Assembly: GCA_013396755.1 (NCBI GenBank)
Contig: VWZF01006911.1
Coordinates: 484,351-548,350, forward strand
Reading direction: 5' to 3'
DNA: 64,000 nucleotides
From: Sclerurus mexicanus
Taxonomy: Eukaryota > Chordata > Aves > Passeriformes > Furnariidae
Shown here: positions 11,959 to 24,208 of the stretch, in pieces
How positions within the stretch are numbered: the stretch's first letter is position 1
Layout of the letters: each line of letters starts with the position of its first letter
Translations under genes and position numbers: made by a program
Notes under the pieces: generated by a model
Told to the model about the DNA's origin: nothing
The model's database searches: none
Seen by the model: the letters and a program-made list of their open reading frames with translations, nothing else

Positions 11959-13464
11959 CTTGAAAAGAAAAAACAAACAAGAAAACCCACTGTGTTATTT
12001 ACATTCCGTTTAACTCACTGAAAAACCCAAACAAACAAAGGTATGGTATTAGGCAACTTTCACTTTTTTTACAAAACACAGCTATTTTATATCATGTTAT
12101 TCAATGGATGAATTAAAATGTTTAATATATTGCTTATACAAGTCTATACACGTAGGATATGCATATTCCCTCAAACACTACAACAAGTTAAATCAACCAT
12201 GATTTTTGTGGGTAAGGCAGTGTGGATTGCCAGGCCAGCAATGGACTGGGGAGCCCACATTGTCCCAACTTGGTGGAGAGCTGTTGCAGGACTGGCATGC
12301 CCACACTGAGACAGAGTCATGGCTGCCTGTGCTGGGGGAGCTCCAGGGTGGCAGGGCTCGGTACAGGCTTCCTGTCTGAGTGCTTGCCTTCTGTCTTGGG
12401 AGGGTTTTGCAGCCTGTGTGCTGCCAGGTTGCTGCAGGAGGTGCTTGAGGATGAGGCTTCATGTTTCAGCTTGAGCCAAATTAACAGCTGCCAACATCAA
12501 AAAGAAGTCCTGCTGCAGGCAATGTCCTTGTGCCCCTCGCTTGGTGCTGTCTGTGGTGTCTTCTAATCCCCACACAAGGCAGTTTGGCTCATGGGATGGA
12601 CAAAAGCCCACGGGAAAGAAAATGAAAGATTTTTTTAGGGTTGGGTTAATATGCTGTGGGCTCCCATGAATCTGGGTGGAAGAGGATGATGAGGGGGGCA
12701 GCAGGACCTTCCCATCTCGATGGTGGCAAGCTGCTGGTTCAGGTTCACTGTGAGGTGGAAGTGCACCCGTAACTGGCTTGTTTGAAATGCTCTATTTCAG
12801 TTGTGTCTATAGGAACCGCAGTTACGCCTCGACTGACTCTGCCAGCGTGCCTGGAGACTGACTCTGTTCCTACACACCTGTCAGCAGAGTGATGGGACAC
12901 CCGGACAAGGCAGAGGATAAAAATCCTCGTCTCACCCCTTGTGCAAACACGCTTACGTATCCCTGCCTGGCTGACTTCATAGGACAACCCTTTTTAACCA
13001 TGACTTTCTCATGCTGGGTTGCAACTCTGCTACACTGCTGCACTACCTTGACTCTGCTCCGCTGGCGACATTGACTGCTCTGATGGGGACACGAAATGCT
13101 GCTGAAGCAAGGCAGCCACCCTCCCTTACTCCAGAAGCCCTGCTGCTTCACAGGCCGTGTAAGCAGCGAGGTTCTGCTGCTGCTATTGCACACCGAGTAA
13201 CAGAGCAACCATGGCTGAAAGTAATAAACCCTGCCTGTTCTTGTTAAATCATGAACAACTGCTGCAAGATAAGGAGATTCATGTGATCAGTTGACTTATT
13301 CTACCTTCCATGAGCTGGTAGCTGAGTCCTCATGCCTCTCCCTGATAGAAGTACATAAACCAAGCTCATGCTGCAATGCCACTGACTTACTTTTCAAGAC
13401 ACTAATCACCATTATTTTTAGCTTAATACCCATGTGCATATTTGAAAGAGACCTCTTCACTTAC
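11959..13464 (-). other. WDPCP: WDPCP intron (between candidate exons)
   Basis: About 1.5 kb on the minus strand from donor GTAAGTG (13458-13464) to acceptor ...ttttcaag. No repeat or nested gene was recognised; ORFs at 12118-13247 on both strands have no recognisable similarity. The segment around 13195-13330 has few CpG and balanced composition and could be conserved non-coding sequence, but nothing in it is diagnostic. Confidence 0.5.
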
Positions 13465-13559
13465 CTTCCTGGCTGCTGGGAAAGGGTTTTCTGATCAGAG
13501 AGGTGGTGTGGCCATCCACTGCAGGCTCAGTGTCCTCTGCCCGTCTGCGGCTGTTGGGT
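13465..13559 (-). CDS. WDPCP: probable WDPCP penultimate exon
   Basis: This 95-bp minus-strand segment has an acceptor with a T-rich tract (ttttgttttcaaag) at its upstream edge and a consensus donor GTAAGTG at 13458-13464. It is open only in the frame demanded by the previous exon, which ends in phase 2: one base, 31 codons, one base. The other two frames hit TGA within the exon. The product begins (R)PNSRRRAEDTEPAVDG and ends IRKPFPSSQE, a hydrophilic, Arg/Glu/Ser-rich stretch like the variable C-terminal tail of human WDPCP after its S-C-P-T-H-R segment. Residue-level similarity to human is weak, so support comes mainly from phase and splice sites. Confidence 0.6.
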
Positions 13560-16500
13560 CTTTGAAAACAAAACAGAAGTTATAGAAGGGGAGGGAGCAA
13601 TGACTGCAGAGTTGGGGAGATACTGCATAGCAGGGCAAAGCTGCTTTGTTTGTTTTCTATCTTTTCAAGTATACAGCAGTCCGTGTAATTTCCTGGCTAC
13701 GAACTGTAGCTCCTTCCTATCAGATGCCAGTAGGTTTGTTGACTGAGCATCACTAGGATCACTCACTTGGCCATGCAGTCACTCCAGCACTATCCTGTCA
13801 TTCAAAGATGAGGTGTAAAGCTGGTGTTTTTTGGAGCAATTACAGTTTTGTTAAGCAAGACAGTCTGGAGATGTGCATTGCACATAGTAGGCACCAGGCA
13901 TTGTTGGCAGCCCTGCATGGAGTAAGGTAGGTGGATGTCAGGGGAGGAGAATGCCAGACCAAAAAGGCAGCGCTGATTTTCTGCAATTTCTGCAGTTAAA
14001 CCTTGTCCCCACACTGCTTTCATCACTGAAATCCAAGTTGTGGAGCGGCTGCAGGGAGGAAAGAACCAGTTTTATGTTAATGCAGATGGATTTTTTTTCC
14101 TTTTTTCTTTTTTTTTTTGTTTGTTTTGCTAGTCTTGGTTTCTTCACTCATCATTAATCTCTGCTTACATAGGCATGTGGAAAGGCAATCCATTCCCATT
14201 GCAGTGCAACTCAAGTTTGAAGGCCATGTTGTGCCATCTTGGCTTGCTGGCTCACTGCTTGTCCTGCCATCCACAAAATGCCAAGTGCTCAGTGAAGTCC
14301 AAGGGAGCATTGCCTTCATCAAGAATTATGAGAAAAGAAACCAAACATTCAATTCCAGGCCACCTGGGAACTCCTTCGGGAGGATTCTCCTCATTTGGGT
14401 GGCTTTTCCTCCTCTGTGGATGTAGTCACAATTGACACCAGTAGTGTTTTACCCACGGGTGGCTTTCAGATATGACAGCAGTGTAGTTTGAGAATAAAAA
14501 TGTGAATGCTTGTTGCAACACTCAATTTCTTAACTGTCACAGTGTGAAATCTGGCTCAGCTTTGATAATACAAATAATACATTTCAGGCATAGAAAGTTC
14601 TTTATTATCAATGACAACATAAATAATTAAAGAAAAAGCTCAGATTTTCCCTGTGTCTTTGTCTTCACACTACCAGTTGGGCATCAGCTATGTGAGCAGC
14701 TGGGCATATGTAAAGCAACTAAAATCAACTCTCCTCATCAGCTTTCTTGAAACATTTTTAAGCTGCAGTAATGCAACTCTCCCATCACACTAAGCTTTAT
14801 TGGTTTAGTAAAACAAACTAAGAAACTTCATTGGAGACCAGATTATGCTGCCTGCAAAAGCACGGGGATTCTTCTGCTCTTCGACCCCATTATCTCCTCC
14901 GTAGTGTCTTGATCAGCTTTCTTACACGTAGCCTCGGATTCTGGCGAGACCCGCAAATTGCTTTTTTGGCTGCCAAATTGCCATAACCCTTCTATTTTTA
15001 TGTTTTAAAAGAGCTTAAACCCCTCCATCCTCTTTGGATATGTCTTTAAAATTGACCAGTACTGGGGAGGATTTCATGGTATATCTGAAGGCTTAGAAGA
15101 AGATGTTACCTCTACTGAGCTTCTAGTTTTACAGTCAACAGACATGAAAAGCCCAGCGGGGATAAAAGGAACTTAACCAGTTCTGTCTAATGCATATAAA
15201 TCTACCTAAGAGCTCAAGGCACTGGAAGTACTCAATGCACTACATTTATCTGAGTCTAAGATACAGAAATGGGTCTTCAGCCCACATGCCACATGTCCCA
15301 TTTTGATGCCAAGTTAATATGAATTAGGAGACTGAGATGAATAAACAAGGTCAGTCTGGGCTGGGCCAAGTTGAATCAATGTAAAATAATTGTCAGTATT
15401 TTCTGTCAGCAACGCTGGTTTATCTTGGCTCGGGATTCTCGGTGCTATAGATTATAAAATGTTTTCAGTGGAACAGTTGGCAGACATTTTATTGATTTTT
15501 CTTTGTTTTGTGAATGCTGGAAAAATTTCCACTAAGTATACACGCAATTCATGTGATGAAGCCAAATTGCTTTTTCAAACTTTTCTTTCTTCAAGTGTGT
15601 TAATGTGTTAATACATTAGCAATCTAATTTAATCAAGGGGACCTTTGTCTGGAATCAAGAGGCTCTAGAGCACACCTCGATGCATCTCGAGTACTTATGG
15701 GGTAAGAAGAGTTAATTTTGTATTTTCAAGGTGCTGTATGCACACTGACTAATTAATTTGCCCCTTTGAATTTGGTAACGTATTATCTCAGTTTTACAGA
15801 TGTAGAAATCGAGAATGCAACTTCTCACAAAGCCACATACATCTGCCTGCTGCTGTGTTCTCAATGCACATGAAGCTCCTGGGCTGAGCAGTGGCAGAGA
15901 ACGAGAAGGAAGGAGGGAGCAATCAGGCAGGAATAGAACTGCTGAGCTGCTGGATCCCACCTCTGACAGGAATTTCCTACATCACATCGCCACATGCCTG
16001 CATCGCACCTCTTAACAGAGTCACTTTGGAACTGAAAATTGTAAGGGGGAAGAGAACAGCTTGCAGGATTACACCTGGACCTGGCAGACTGTATTTCTCA
16101 GCCTCTAGGACTAGGTTTGCTTCCTGGTTAAAGGGGACTTTTGGAGAAGATAATTGATGGTGGAAGAACAAACTAAAGTGTCATAACAGTGATGAATGCT
16201 TATTTTAATTACATGAAACAGTGGAATAAGAGTGAAAAATCCATTTAGTGCTGTTTTTTATGTGACACACAAAAGGGGATGCTGTGGGATAACTCTAATT
16301 ATCTCTCTCTATTGTGATTTCATAACCAACATATGCAAATATGAAAGACTCTCTTAACACTTCCCGAGGTTTCATCAGTGATGTTACAGATTCAAAATAC
16401 ACAAACATGCTTCTGGGCTTCAATAAAAACCTTGTAGAGAAGAAGAAATATGTGTATTTTTAAGTACATAAGCATCAAGAAACTTTTATGATGAAAATCA

Positions 16501-19500
16501 CTATGATGATATACACTTTTGCCTTCTATTCTAACCACTTGTATTAAAATAATACATAAGCCTAATTAAAATAGTTTTGGTTTGGGGGATGGGGACAAGG
16601 TAGATGGATAATAAGCTAAAAAACCTCCAACCCAGCTTCACACACATCCTGACACTGCCAACAACTGCAAGATATTTAAACTCACAACGCATTATGGTAA
16701 GGCATCAGAATGACACAGTGATGGGGTGGAAACCCACACTGCAGCCACCAAGGCCAATAGCAGAGGAGTGAGTGCACACATAGCTCTGTACTGACTCTTA
16801 CATGCCAAATTCTGGCATGGTCACAGGCACTCACAAGTTGACTCATCCAGAAACAAGTTGTCCCACAGGGAGTTGATCAGTTCCTTTGTGCTGTTGAGAG
16901 AATCAGCATGCTACCTTGGTCCTCTGAACAACTGCATCCAAAACATTTTCCTCAGTTACAGGCTTTTGCTGCAGAGTTATGCTGATCAAAATGTTTTCAT
17001 AAAAAGATAACAAAAGTAATGGGAGGACAGGAACTGCTGGGCTGTAGCATAGATGGCTCTTGGGAGGAGAAAATGACGATGGCCAATGGCAAAAGTAAGA
17101 CAGAGATGAGATCTTTGTCTTGTAAAATTATTCACTGGACTTGCATTCTTTGTGGCATTTATCTGTTCTGTTTAAGTTAGAGTGAAAGAAATCACACAGC
17201 AAATGAAATGCTGCTCTCTGGAGTGTTCTTCTGAAATCTTGATTGCCCATAACTTTGTTCGAAAAGTTGACTACAGCTCTCCACTGGCCGGAATAGTATT
17301 GCTACTTTCATAAAATGTCATGGAGTTAAATAAAGAATAAGTTCTCAAAGAAATAAACCCGTGAGATTGTTTTATGAATGATTATTTTGTTTCCAGTCTT
17401 TTCTGTCCCTGTCCCCATCTCGGATTATGGCTTTCCTGGTTAGGCAAAGGAGATGATGAAGAGTGAAGAGTTAATTGAAGTGATTTTTTAATCATGCAGT
17501 CTGAAAACTGGGCTTCAGTTACACATATGCAGATGTCAGGCTCCCCGAAGGGTATCAATAACAAGGTTTATTAAGCAACTGAAACATAAATGTCTTCTGC
17601 TAGTCTTCACAGGGCCCTTGCCCAGGACTTCTGCCTAGGTGTAGCTCATGAGATACACCTAAGTTGTCCCATAACAAAGATTCTGTCAAAGCTGAAATAT
17701 AAGGAAGAAAGAAGTCTGGGTATGTGCTGGAGATAAACTTCCAGAAACTTGAGTGAAATGCAGATTTAGGACAGTATCTGGGTCTGACAGGAGTGGTAGT
17801 GTTAGAAAAGCAGTAATGTAGTAATTCCCTGGGTTTGGTGGGACTATCTGGTATAAAGCCACGGCAGGTTGCAAAAGACTCTGAAAGAACAGTTGAGTAC
17901 TCCTGATGAACAACTGCAAAGCCCTGTTTTGGTGTCCTACGGGAATTTGGGGAACCACTGCTACCCAGAAGAAGCCTATTACAAAACTGGAAATCTCTGG
18001 TAATGCTGGAGTATCTTGGACACAGAGATGAAATACTGCAATGACTGAAGAATAGCCCTATTTATTTAGGCTCTTAAACCTCAAAACTTCCTTTCTTCAT
18101 ACAGATTTCTTCACATGAAGGAGCCTGATGCAGACTTGGCAGCAGATGCTTTGTAGAAAACAAACTCTGTGAAACTGGAGGCAAACCAAGCCACAGATAG
18201 GCACTTGTAACCATCTGCGGCTTTTTTTAAGCACAGGGAAGAAGTTACTGGAGTCACCCGTGCCTTAGCAGGTGACCTTCCCAGCTGGTTGGTGTTGTCA
18301 CAGGGAGTGCCTTTAAAACCTACATTCGTGTTGGCAGGCTTCAGGCAGCTGTGGCCAGCCAGGCAAACCGTGAGAAGTTTTCTTCCACAGCTCTGCAAGT
18401 GGCAACCAAAACCTCTGGCCTCTCCCAGGGGAGGTCAGCCGCCTCACCAGGTACCCGCAGGTGAAGGAGCTGGTGGCATGGGTGGGAGCCTGCTTTATCC
18501 TCTCCAACCTGGCAAGAGGCAATCCAAAGCCTTGGGAAATCCCAGCAGTTTTTGCAGCTCTGTCGACAGCATGGAACCACTCATAAGGTTCAGCAACTTA
18601 TGGTGACCCACCCGGGTAGGTGCAGGACAAGATGGTCAAGCCGGGGAGCTCAGGAGTAGGAGCAGCGTTGAACTCCGCAATCTCTCTCCCAAGACACCTA
18701 ACAAAGGCAGATGTGGGACTGCCAGAGATGTGTGAGTCATAGCAACCTCCGAAAGGGAAAAGGGAGGATAGCGTGTTTATACCTTGGGATCGGAGGCATG
18801 TTGGGATCAGTCCCTGCTCCAGTGCACTGTTAAAGGAGCTCCTTTTACTGGAGCACTTGGAAAGTCCTCCAGAGTCAATGTAGTCTCCATCGTGGAGGTT
18901 GTCTTTATTATTTGCCCACATCAATATGGTGCTATCTTCAACACAAAAGTTAAGATGGAATAATTTTGAAAGGCAGGCCCAACCTCCAAACCCATTAGAT
19001 ATCTCAGAAAGCTTTAGACAGCATCCTGTATTCCAAAAGTTGTAGGCTATGTATAAATTAAATACTTCACTAGTGGTGTGCAGCTGGTAAAATGGGGACA
19101 ATATCTGATATTGAAAAAGCTCAATCCCCCCATGTGAGGTAAGACAGAAGACTAGGTGACATACAGATTTCCAGAAAGAGAAAGAAATGTGTGTTTTGCC
19201 CACATGAAGAGTGTTCAGCACAGGTATGTACAAATGGCTGGAGGAATTCAGTGTGGAAGTTCAACATTGTACTCACACCAGATTTACTAAAAACATTCCT
19301 ATATAGAGTAGGCATAGAAAGTAAAAATGAGTCTATATACTCTACATCTGTATAACCGCTGGGAACAAAAAAATGTTTTTTCTTTTCTACCAAGAATACA
19401 TGAAGAAAAATAAAAGAAATAAATGCTTTTTGAAACTTTGCAAAAGAGCTATTGCATTCTAATTTCCCATCCCTTGCAAGGTGGTGTGCAGGAAAAAAAC

Positions 19501-20067
19501 CCCAGTCATCAGAACTGTTGTTTCTCTCATAATAGCTAAGTTCAAGGTTTTAATCACCTTCAGAAGAAGGGTATTCTTAAAAGATCATCCCAGGGAGTTT
19601 GATCACAGAAATCTGGAAAGATCATGTCAGGTTTTTAAAAGTTCTGTTTACCACCTGTAACTGTTAGTTTGATGCATTTCCATTGCTGTATTTCTCTTTT
19701 CTTCACATTCAATAAGGAAGGCTGCATTTGCCCAAATGATTTAATTTGAAAATAGTTGTTAAATGTTTGTTAAATGCTCACAAACTGTCTATGTTTCTGA
19801 AGATTTCTTTGTGTCCATGCCATGTCCTTGGGGCTTCCAGGTTTTCTTTAGTTCCTGGTTAGTGTCTTAATGCTTTGTTGTGTTTACAGTCATGATGCTG
19901 ACGGCTTGTCAGGAAAGCTCAGAATATCAAACATACATTTCAAAACTATTTTAGTTAACTGTTCCCCTCCCCCACCCTTCCATTTTCTGTTGTGGAAATG
20001 CAGGATTTTCCTCAGCCTTGTGAAATATCCCTGATGTTGCCCATGTGCCCTTCCCTGCCCCGCTCAC
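13560..20067 (-). other. WDPCP: WDPCP intron
   Basis: About 6.5 kb between well-defined splice sites. It contains a MIR-like SINE relic (about 15755-15960), an 8-bp perfect inverted repeat (taggtgta/tacaccta, 17636-17661) and the longest ORF of the window (18598-19233, minus), which is unrecognised. A moderately GC-rich patch lies at about 18280-18600. No further exon was recognised. Confidence 0.55.
15755..15960 (-). mobile_element. ancient MIR-like CORE-SINE relic
   Basis: The plus strand reads gtattatctcagttttacag then atgtagaaatcgagaatgc, continuing through cttctcacaaagccacatac to gtggcagagaacgag and caggaatagaactgctgagc. This is the reverse complement of the MIR layout (tRNA-like head with 'gggttcgaatcc..gctctgccac', core, then 'cctcagtttcctcatctgtaaaatgggg'), with about 70% or less apparent identity and small indels. 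The element therefore lies on the minus strand. Such relics pre-date the amniote split and are expected at low density in birds. Confidence 0.55.
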
Positions 20068-20203
20068 CTGTGGGAACAGCTCTGCACTGGTGGTCTGACA
20101 GCAGGGCCCGGAGCAGGTGGGTTGTACCCTCCCCTCTGCTCTGAAGATTGACCAACAAAAGCTTCACAAGATGGGTCCTCTTCGTCTGACTGCCCCAGGA
20201 GTT
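20068..20203 (-). CDS. WDPCP: WDPCP C-terminal region exon (ELLG exon)
   Basis: This 136-bp exon on the minus strand has a good acceptor (cttgattcatcttaacag) at 20204 and donor CAG|GTGAGC at 20061-20067. It enters in phase 1 (AA completes a Glu codon with the G ending the previous exon) and is open through 44 codons, leaving two bases. The reading starts (E)LLGQSDEEDPSCEAFVG and ends PPVQSCSH(R). Human WDPCP at this point runs VELLGPLDRG, then NEAFIGLS, then a Pro-rich stretch ending SCPTHR: the same spacing of ELLG, EAF.G and SC.HR. The middle is diverged and Pro/Gly-rich. The segment follows the conserved helical part of the protein and is probably a flexible tail. Confidence 0.87.
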
Positions 20204-23200
20204 CTGTTAAGATGAATCAAGATAAGGTGTCACAATTTAAAAGGACCAACCAAGTTACCATGTCTTAGATGTCAGTAAGGACAAGGGTGTCCTATCTTGG
20301 AATGGATCAAACCGAATGGAAAACCATATGCTCACACAGCTTTCACCCTTGACTTTTCCCCTTGAAAGGAGGCTGAGTAGCTAATGACCAGCAACAATAA
20401 CATGTCCCAGAGTTTTTGAAAGGCAGGCAGTGAGTGTGTATTGGCTTTAGTTAGCAAGGAAGAAATGCCTTCACTAAATTGTCAACTACAGAAGGTCCAG
20501 CTGGCTGCCAAAAGCTGCTGCACGTGAGCATTTCCCTGCTGTCAATTGGACTGGTCGTCCTTCCTTTAAACAGAAAGACTTCTCTTAGCTTTGTTTTAAA
20601 ATATTTTGGTTCACAGCCAAGACCTGAAGTCCAGCAGGTGAAGCAGGGGCCTCCAATTCAGAAGTTCCAGTCTGAACCCTTTGGGGAAAGGGAATTGCTT
20701 GAAAATACCTGAACCACTTAAAAATATACATGAGGAATTGCATATTCTTGGTGTGAGACTCAAAATAAATAAATAAAAAATTCAATCAAACCGCAGGCTA
20801 GCAGACTTTGGATTAAGGAAAAAAAATCCTGTTACAGATAAAGACTTTAAAAGATTTTTCTCAAAAACGTAAGACCCTTTTGCATTTTTCCCCTCTTCTA
20901 ATCCGTTTTTTCTCCCCTTGTTCTCTGCCTTCTTGGATCCTGTATAAGCTTATCTGCATGATACCCATGGCAATACCATGGGCAGGGGGAAGAATATAAC
21001 ACTCTTGTGAGTGTTGCCGTGCTGCTGGTTTACATTTTCTCTGGAGACCCAGAATGCTCACTGGCTTAGGAGGGCAAATCTACTTGTAAGCATTTCTGAG
21101 TCTCTGAGTCCCAAAAATCCAATGCTGTAGGATTGCTGTGGACTATTTCTACTCTTCATGCTACATAAATGTTATTAGCATCTGTGGTGAGACAGAGGGT
21201 GAAGTGTGGCAACCAGTTTGGCTTTCTCTGGTATTCTCTGCCTGTGCTGCTCCCCACACACAGAGCAATGTGGGGAATAGTTGAAAAAGCCAACTGGCTT
21301 GGGGGCAACACACCATGCTGCAATAAATAAGGGTGCTGATCTGGTACTGGTGCAATTTCTTTTCCACCCTGAATAAAAAGACCCAAAAAGAAAAAAAGGA
21401 GAGGAGAAAACAGGTGTATGAACAAGGCTTTACATCTAAGGAAGTCAACTACAGGGCTAGTAAAGGAGGTTTCTTTGGAGATCTCTTCCTGTGGAGTGAG
21501 AAGCCAAGAAAAGGAGGGGAACAATATGGACAACTTAAAAAGGTTCAGGAGAAGCTGCTTTTGATATGCATGAAGAACTCTGGGAAAGGGCTTAAACAAA
21601 AATCCTGTTGATGGGGAAAAATACAAAATAAAAATAATAAAAAAAAAAAGGCAAAATCCACTGCAGTTCTTATGGACAAGCTTTGACAGCTTCTGTTTGG
21701 GAACACAGTTCTCAGTGCTGTGCTTCCACCTGGAACTGAGTCTTCGGTCCTGAAGGGCCTCCCTCTTCACTCAGCCTTAGCTTTCTAAGGAGCGAAATGT
21801 TAAACTTTTTCATTTTCTAAATGTCAAAGCTTAGATGTACAGTTTGAGTCAAAGTGGTATAATTAATTCTTCTTTTCTCTTTTTTTTTTCTTTTTCCACC
21901 TACTCAGTAACATCTAAGCCTACATAACTTACCCCCTAAATTACAAACTGTCACGAATTTATTATGTCCTTGACTTCTCCTAAGCCATCACTCCTGATGC
22001 TGACCTATTTCCAAGGAATGGGGGCATTTCAGAACATAAACCCCGGAGGGATGTTGATAGAGGAGTGGCTATTGAGAAAAGAAACAAAATGGAATTGGGT
22101 CAACTTGGTCTTGAACTCTTTCCATCACGCTATCAATTTGCATTTTCTCGTACCTGCTGAGAACCAGAGCTGAGTAAATCACAGCCCTCTCACCCCAATC
22201 TCCTCAGTGTAACTCATGCATGTGCTCCAGGTGGTATCTAGCACATGGAGTGGGCTCCAGTTTGGATGTATAGAGTCCTTGTGTGGCACATTTCTAATAT
22301 ATGAATGCAATGAGCAGTTAATTATAGCATGGCCAGTGACTTCGGTATTTCGCGCTCTGGATGTAGCACAGCTACACCTTGCTAAATAATGCTACTGGAT
22401 CCATAGGAACCTCATGGAAAACAGAGCAGTCTGTCATATGTAAGCACACCTGAAGCCAAAACTGGGGGAAGGGGGTTCTTACCCACAGGAGTGCAAATAA
22501 ATTTCTTTCCACTTTTCATATCTGAAATAAATATCTGAAAGTGACCTCAAGTTATGAGCATTGAACCTATTCTAGTCTGGGTATACAGCTGCAGTGCTGA
22601 ATATTAGATAGGATCAGATGCCAGGAGTGGTTCAAAGCCACAGAACCATCAGATATGAGCTCTAGAGTAAAGAAATAAATATTTTTGTTGTGGGACATGG
22701 AGTCTGCTCCCTGTGAGAAGTGCTAAAGCAGGAAAAACAAATGCACAAAGAGCACTGTTTAAACAACACAGCCCTTCCCAAACTAGAAGCAACATATCCC
22801 ACATTTAATTAAAAAGGGAAGGATTTTGGCAGCAATGCCACAGAGCCAGGAGAGGGTGGTGGTCCTCACATCTAGATGAGGGCTCTGGTTAGGGCTTGGT
22901 GCTTACAGAGGCTTGACTTTGTGCTAGCACTGGACAGGTCATAGGTTTCACCTAAGATTTTGTATTCAGGCATTCTGGGATCTTCCTTTGACTTATTGCA
23001 CAATAAACTCTTGCTGTTTTAAATTCTCACCTAGTATTTGCTTAACATGTTAGGATCTGGGGATATGAATTTGAATTCTAAAAACTTGAGAGTTGGTATC
23101 ATGGCTAATGCTGTTTCATCACTGAAATAATTTATCAGATGCAGTAACATGAATTTTTTGTGCTAAAAATCTTTGAAAAATCCCATTCATCATGATCAAT

Positions 23201-24069
23201 ATTGGAATAATATTGTGTGCACACAACCACACAGTGAACATTCTGCATTCCCAAATTTGCTGGCAATTGTTATTGCTACATCTAATGCCTGTCTGAGAGA
23301 GCCAAATAATGTTTCTTTACAAGTCCACTAAAAGTTTTCCTAAGCTTTAATGAGCAGGATGCTCTCTAAGCAACGCACACAGGTGATGAGATATCACACC
23401 TTCCCTGCTCATGCATCTGTCATTATTTAACTGCACCTACTCTCTTTTGAATCTGTGTCTGCAAATCAGAAGCTGTTCCCATTCTCCAGTATCCTCCACT
23501 GGACTTCCAGGGATAAAAATGCATTTTAAAACGCGCAAATCCGTGGTAAAACGAAAATCTTCTTTTAATACTGTTTGCAAAATTGACAGCTCTACTTAAC
23601 AGAAGCCATTAAATTATTTACAAAGTAGTAGCTGCTCCTGTAGCAGCCTTTTTTTGGGCATGAAAAATAAACTAGTTGATAAGTGAGAGATAAGCCATTT
23701 GACTTCTTCTTTGTGTGCCTGGCATGGTACGCAGAGCCAATTCTGTACAATCTGATGTTTACAGAGCAATCCTCATGTACGACCTCCTTAGGCAACAGGG
23801 ACACAAGAAGCCTTTAAAACGCTGAAGCAAGCATTTAATCAGAACTCTTCATGCTGATCTTTGAAAAATTCAATAAGTTCAAAAAATATAACTCCTTCTA
23901 AAGATAAAATACCAGTTTTTTGCTTCAGGAGTTGCAAATATATCCCAGTGAACTCCTAGTGAACCACACAGACTTCAGGCACACTGCTGTTCTTCTTGGA
24001 AAAAAAGAGGTAAATAGTAGCATTTTTCCAAGAGAAATGAGTCAAGGGTCTGAAGAAATGCAAATGGTT

Positions 24070-24208
24070 AAGCAAAATGAGTGCTGTAAAACACTAGAGT
24101 TTAATAAGTCACCCTTTTTTTTTAGGCATTTGAACAAAAGCAAAGTGAGTGCTGTAAACCAGTAGAGTTTAGTAACAATCATAGGCTTCGTTTAGGCATT
24201 CAAACAAA
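24070..24208. repeat. 68-bp tandem duplication, two diverged copies
   Basis: Copy 1 starts aagcaaaatgagtgctgtaa at 24070 and copy 2 starts aagcaaagtgagtgctgtaa at 24138. Both continue through (a/c)c(a/c)(c/g)tagagttta and end with tttaggcatt followed by (tg/ca)aacaaa. About 85% identity by eye, with the second copy ending near 24208. Confidence 0.85.

Noticed and set aside
17636..17661. 8-bp perfect inverted repeat with 10-bp loop
   Set aside because: Too short to distinguish from chance in 64 kb; no supporting context.
21156..21770. 204-codon minus-strand ORF
   Set aside because: Translation dominated by Phe/Leu/Ser runs from antisense of A-rich DNA; no conserved motif.
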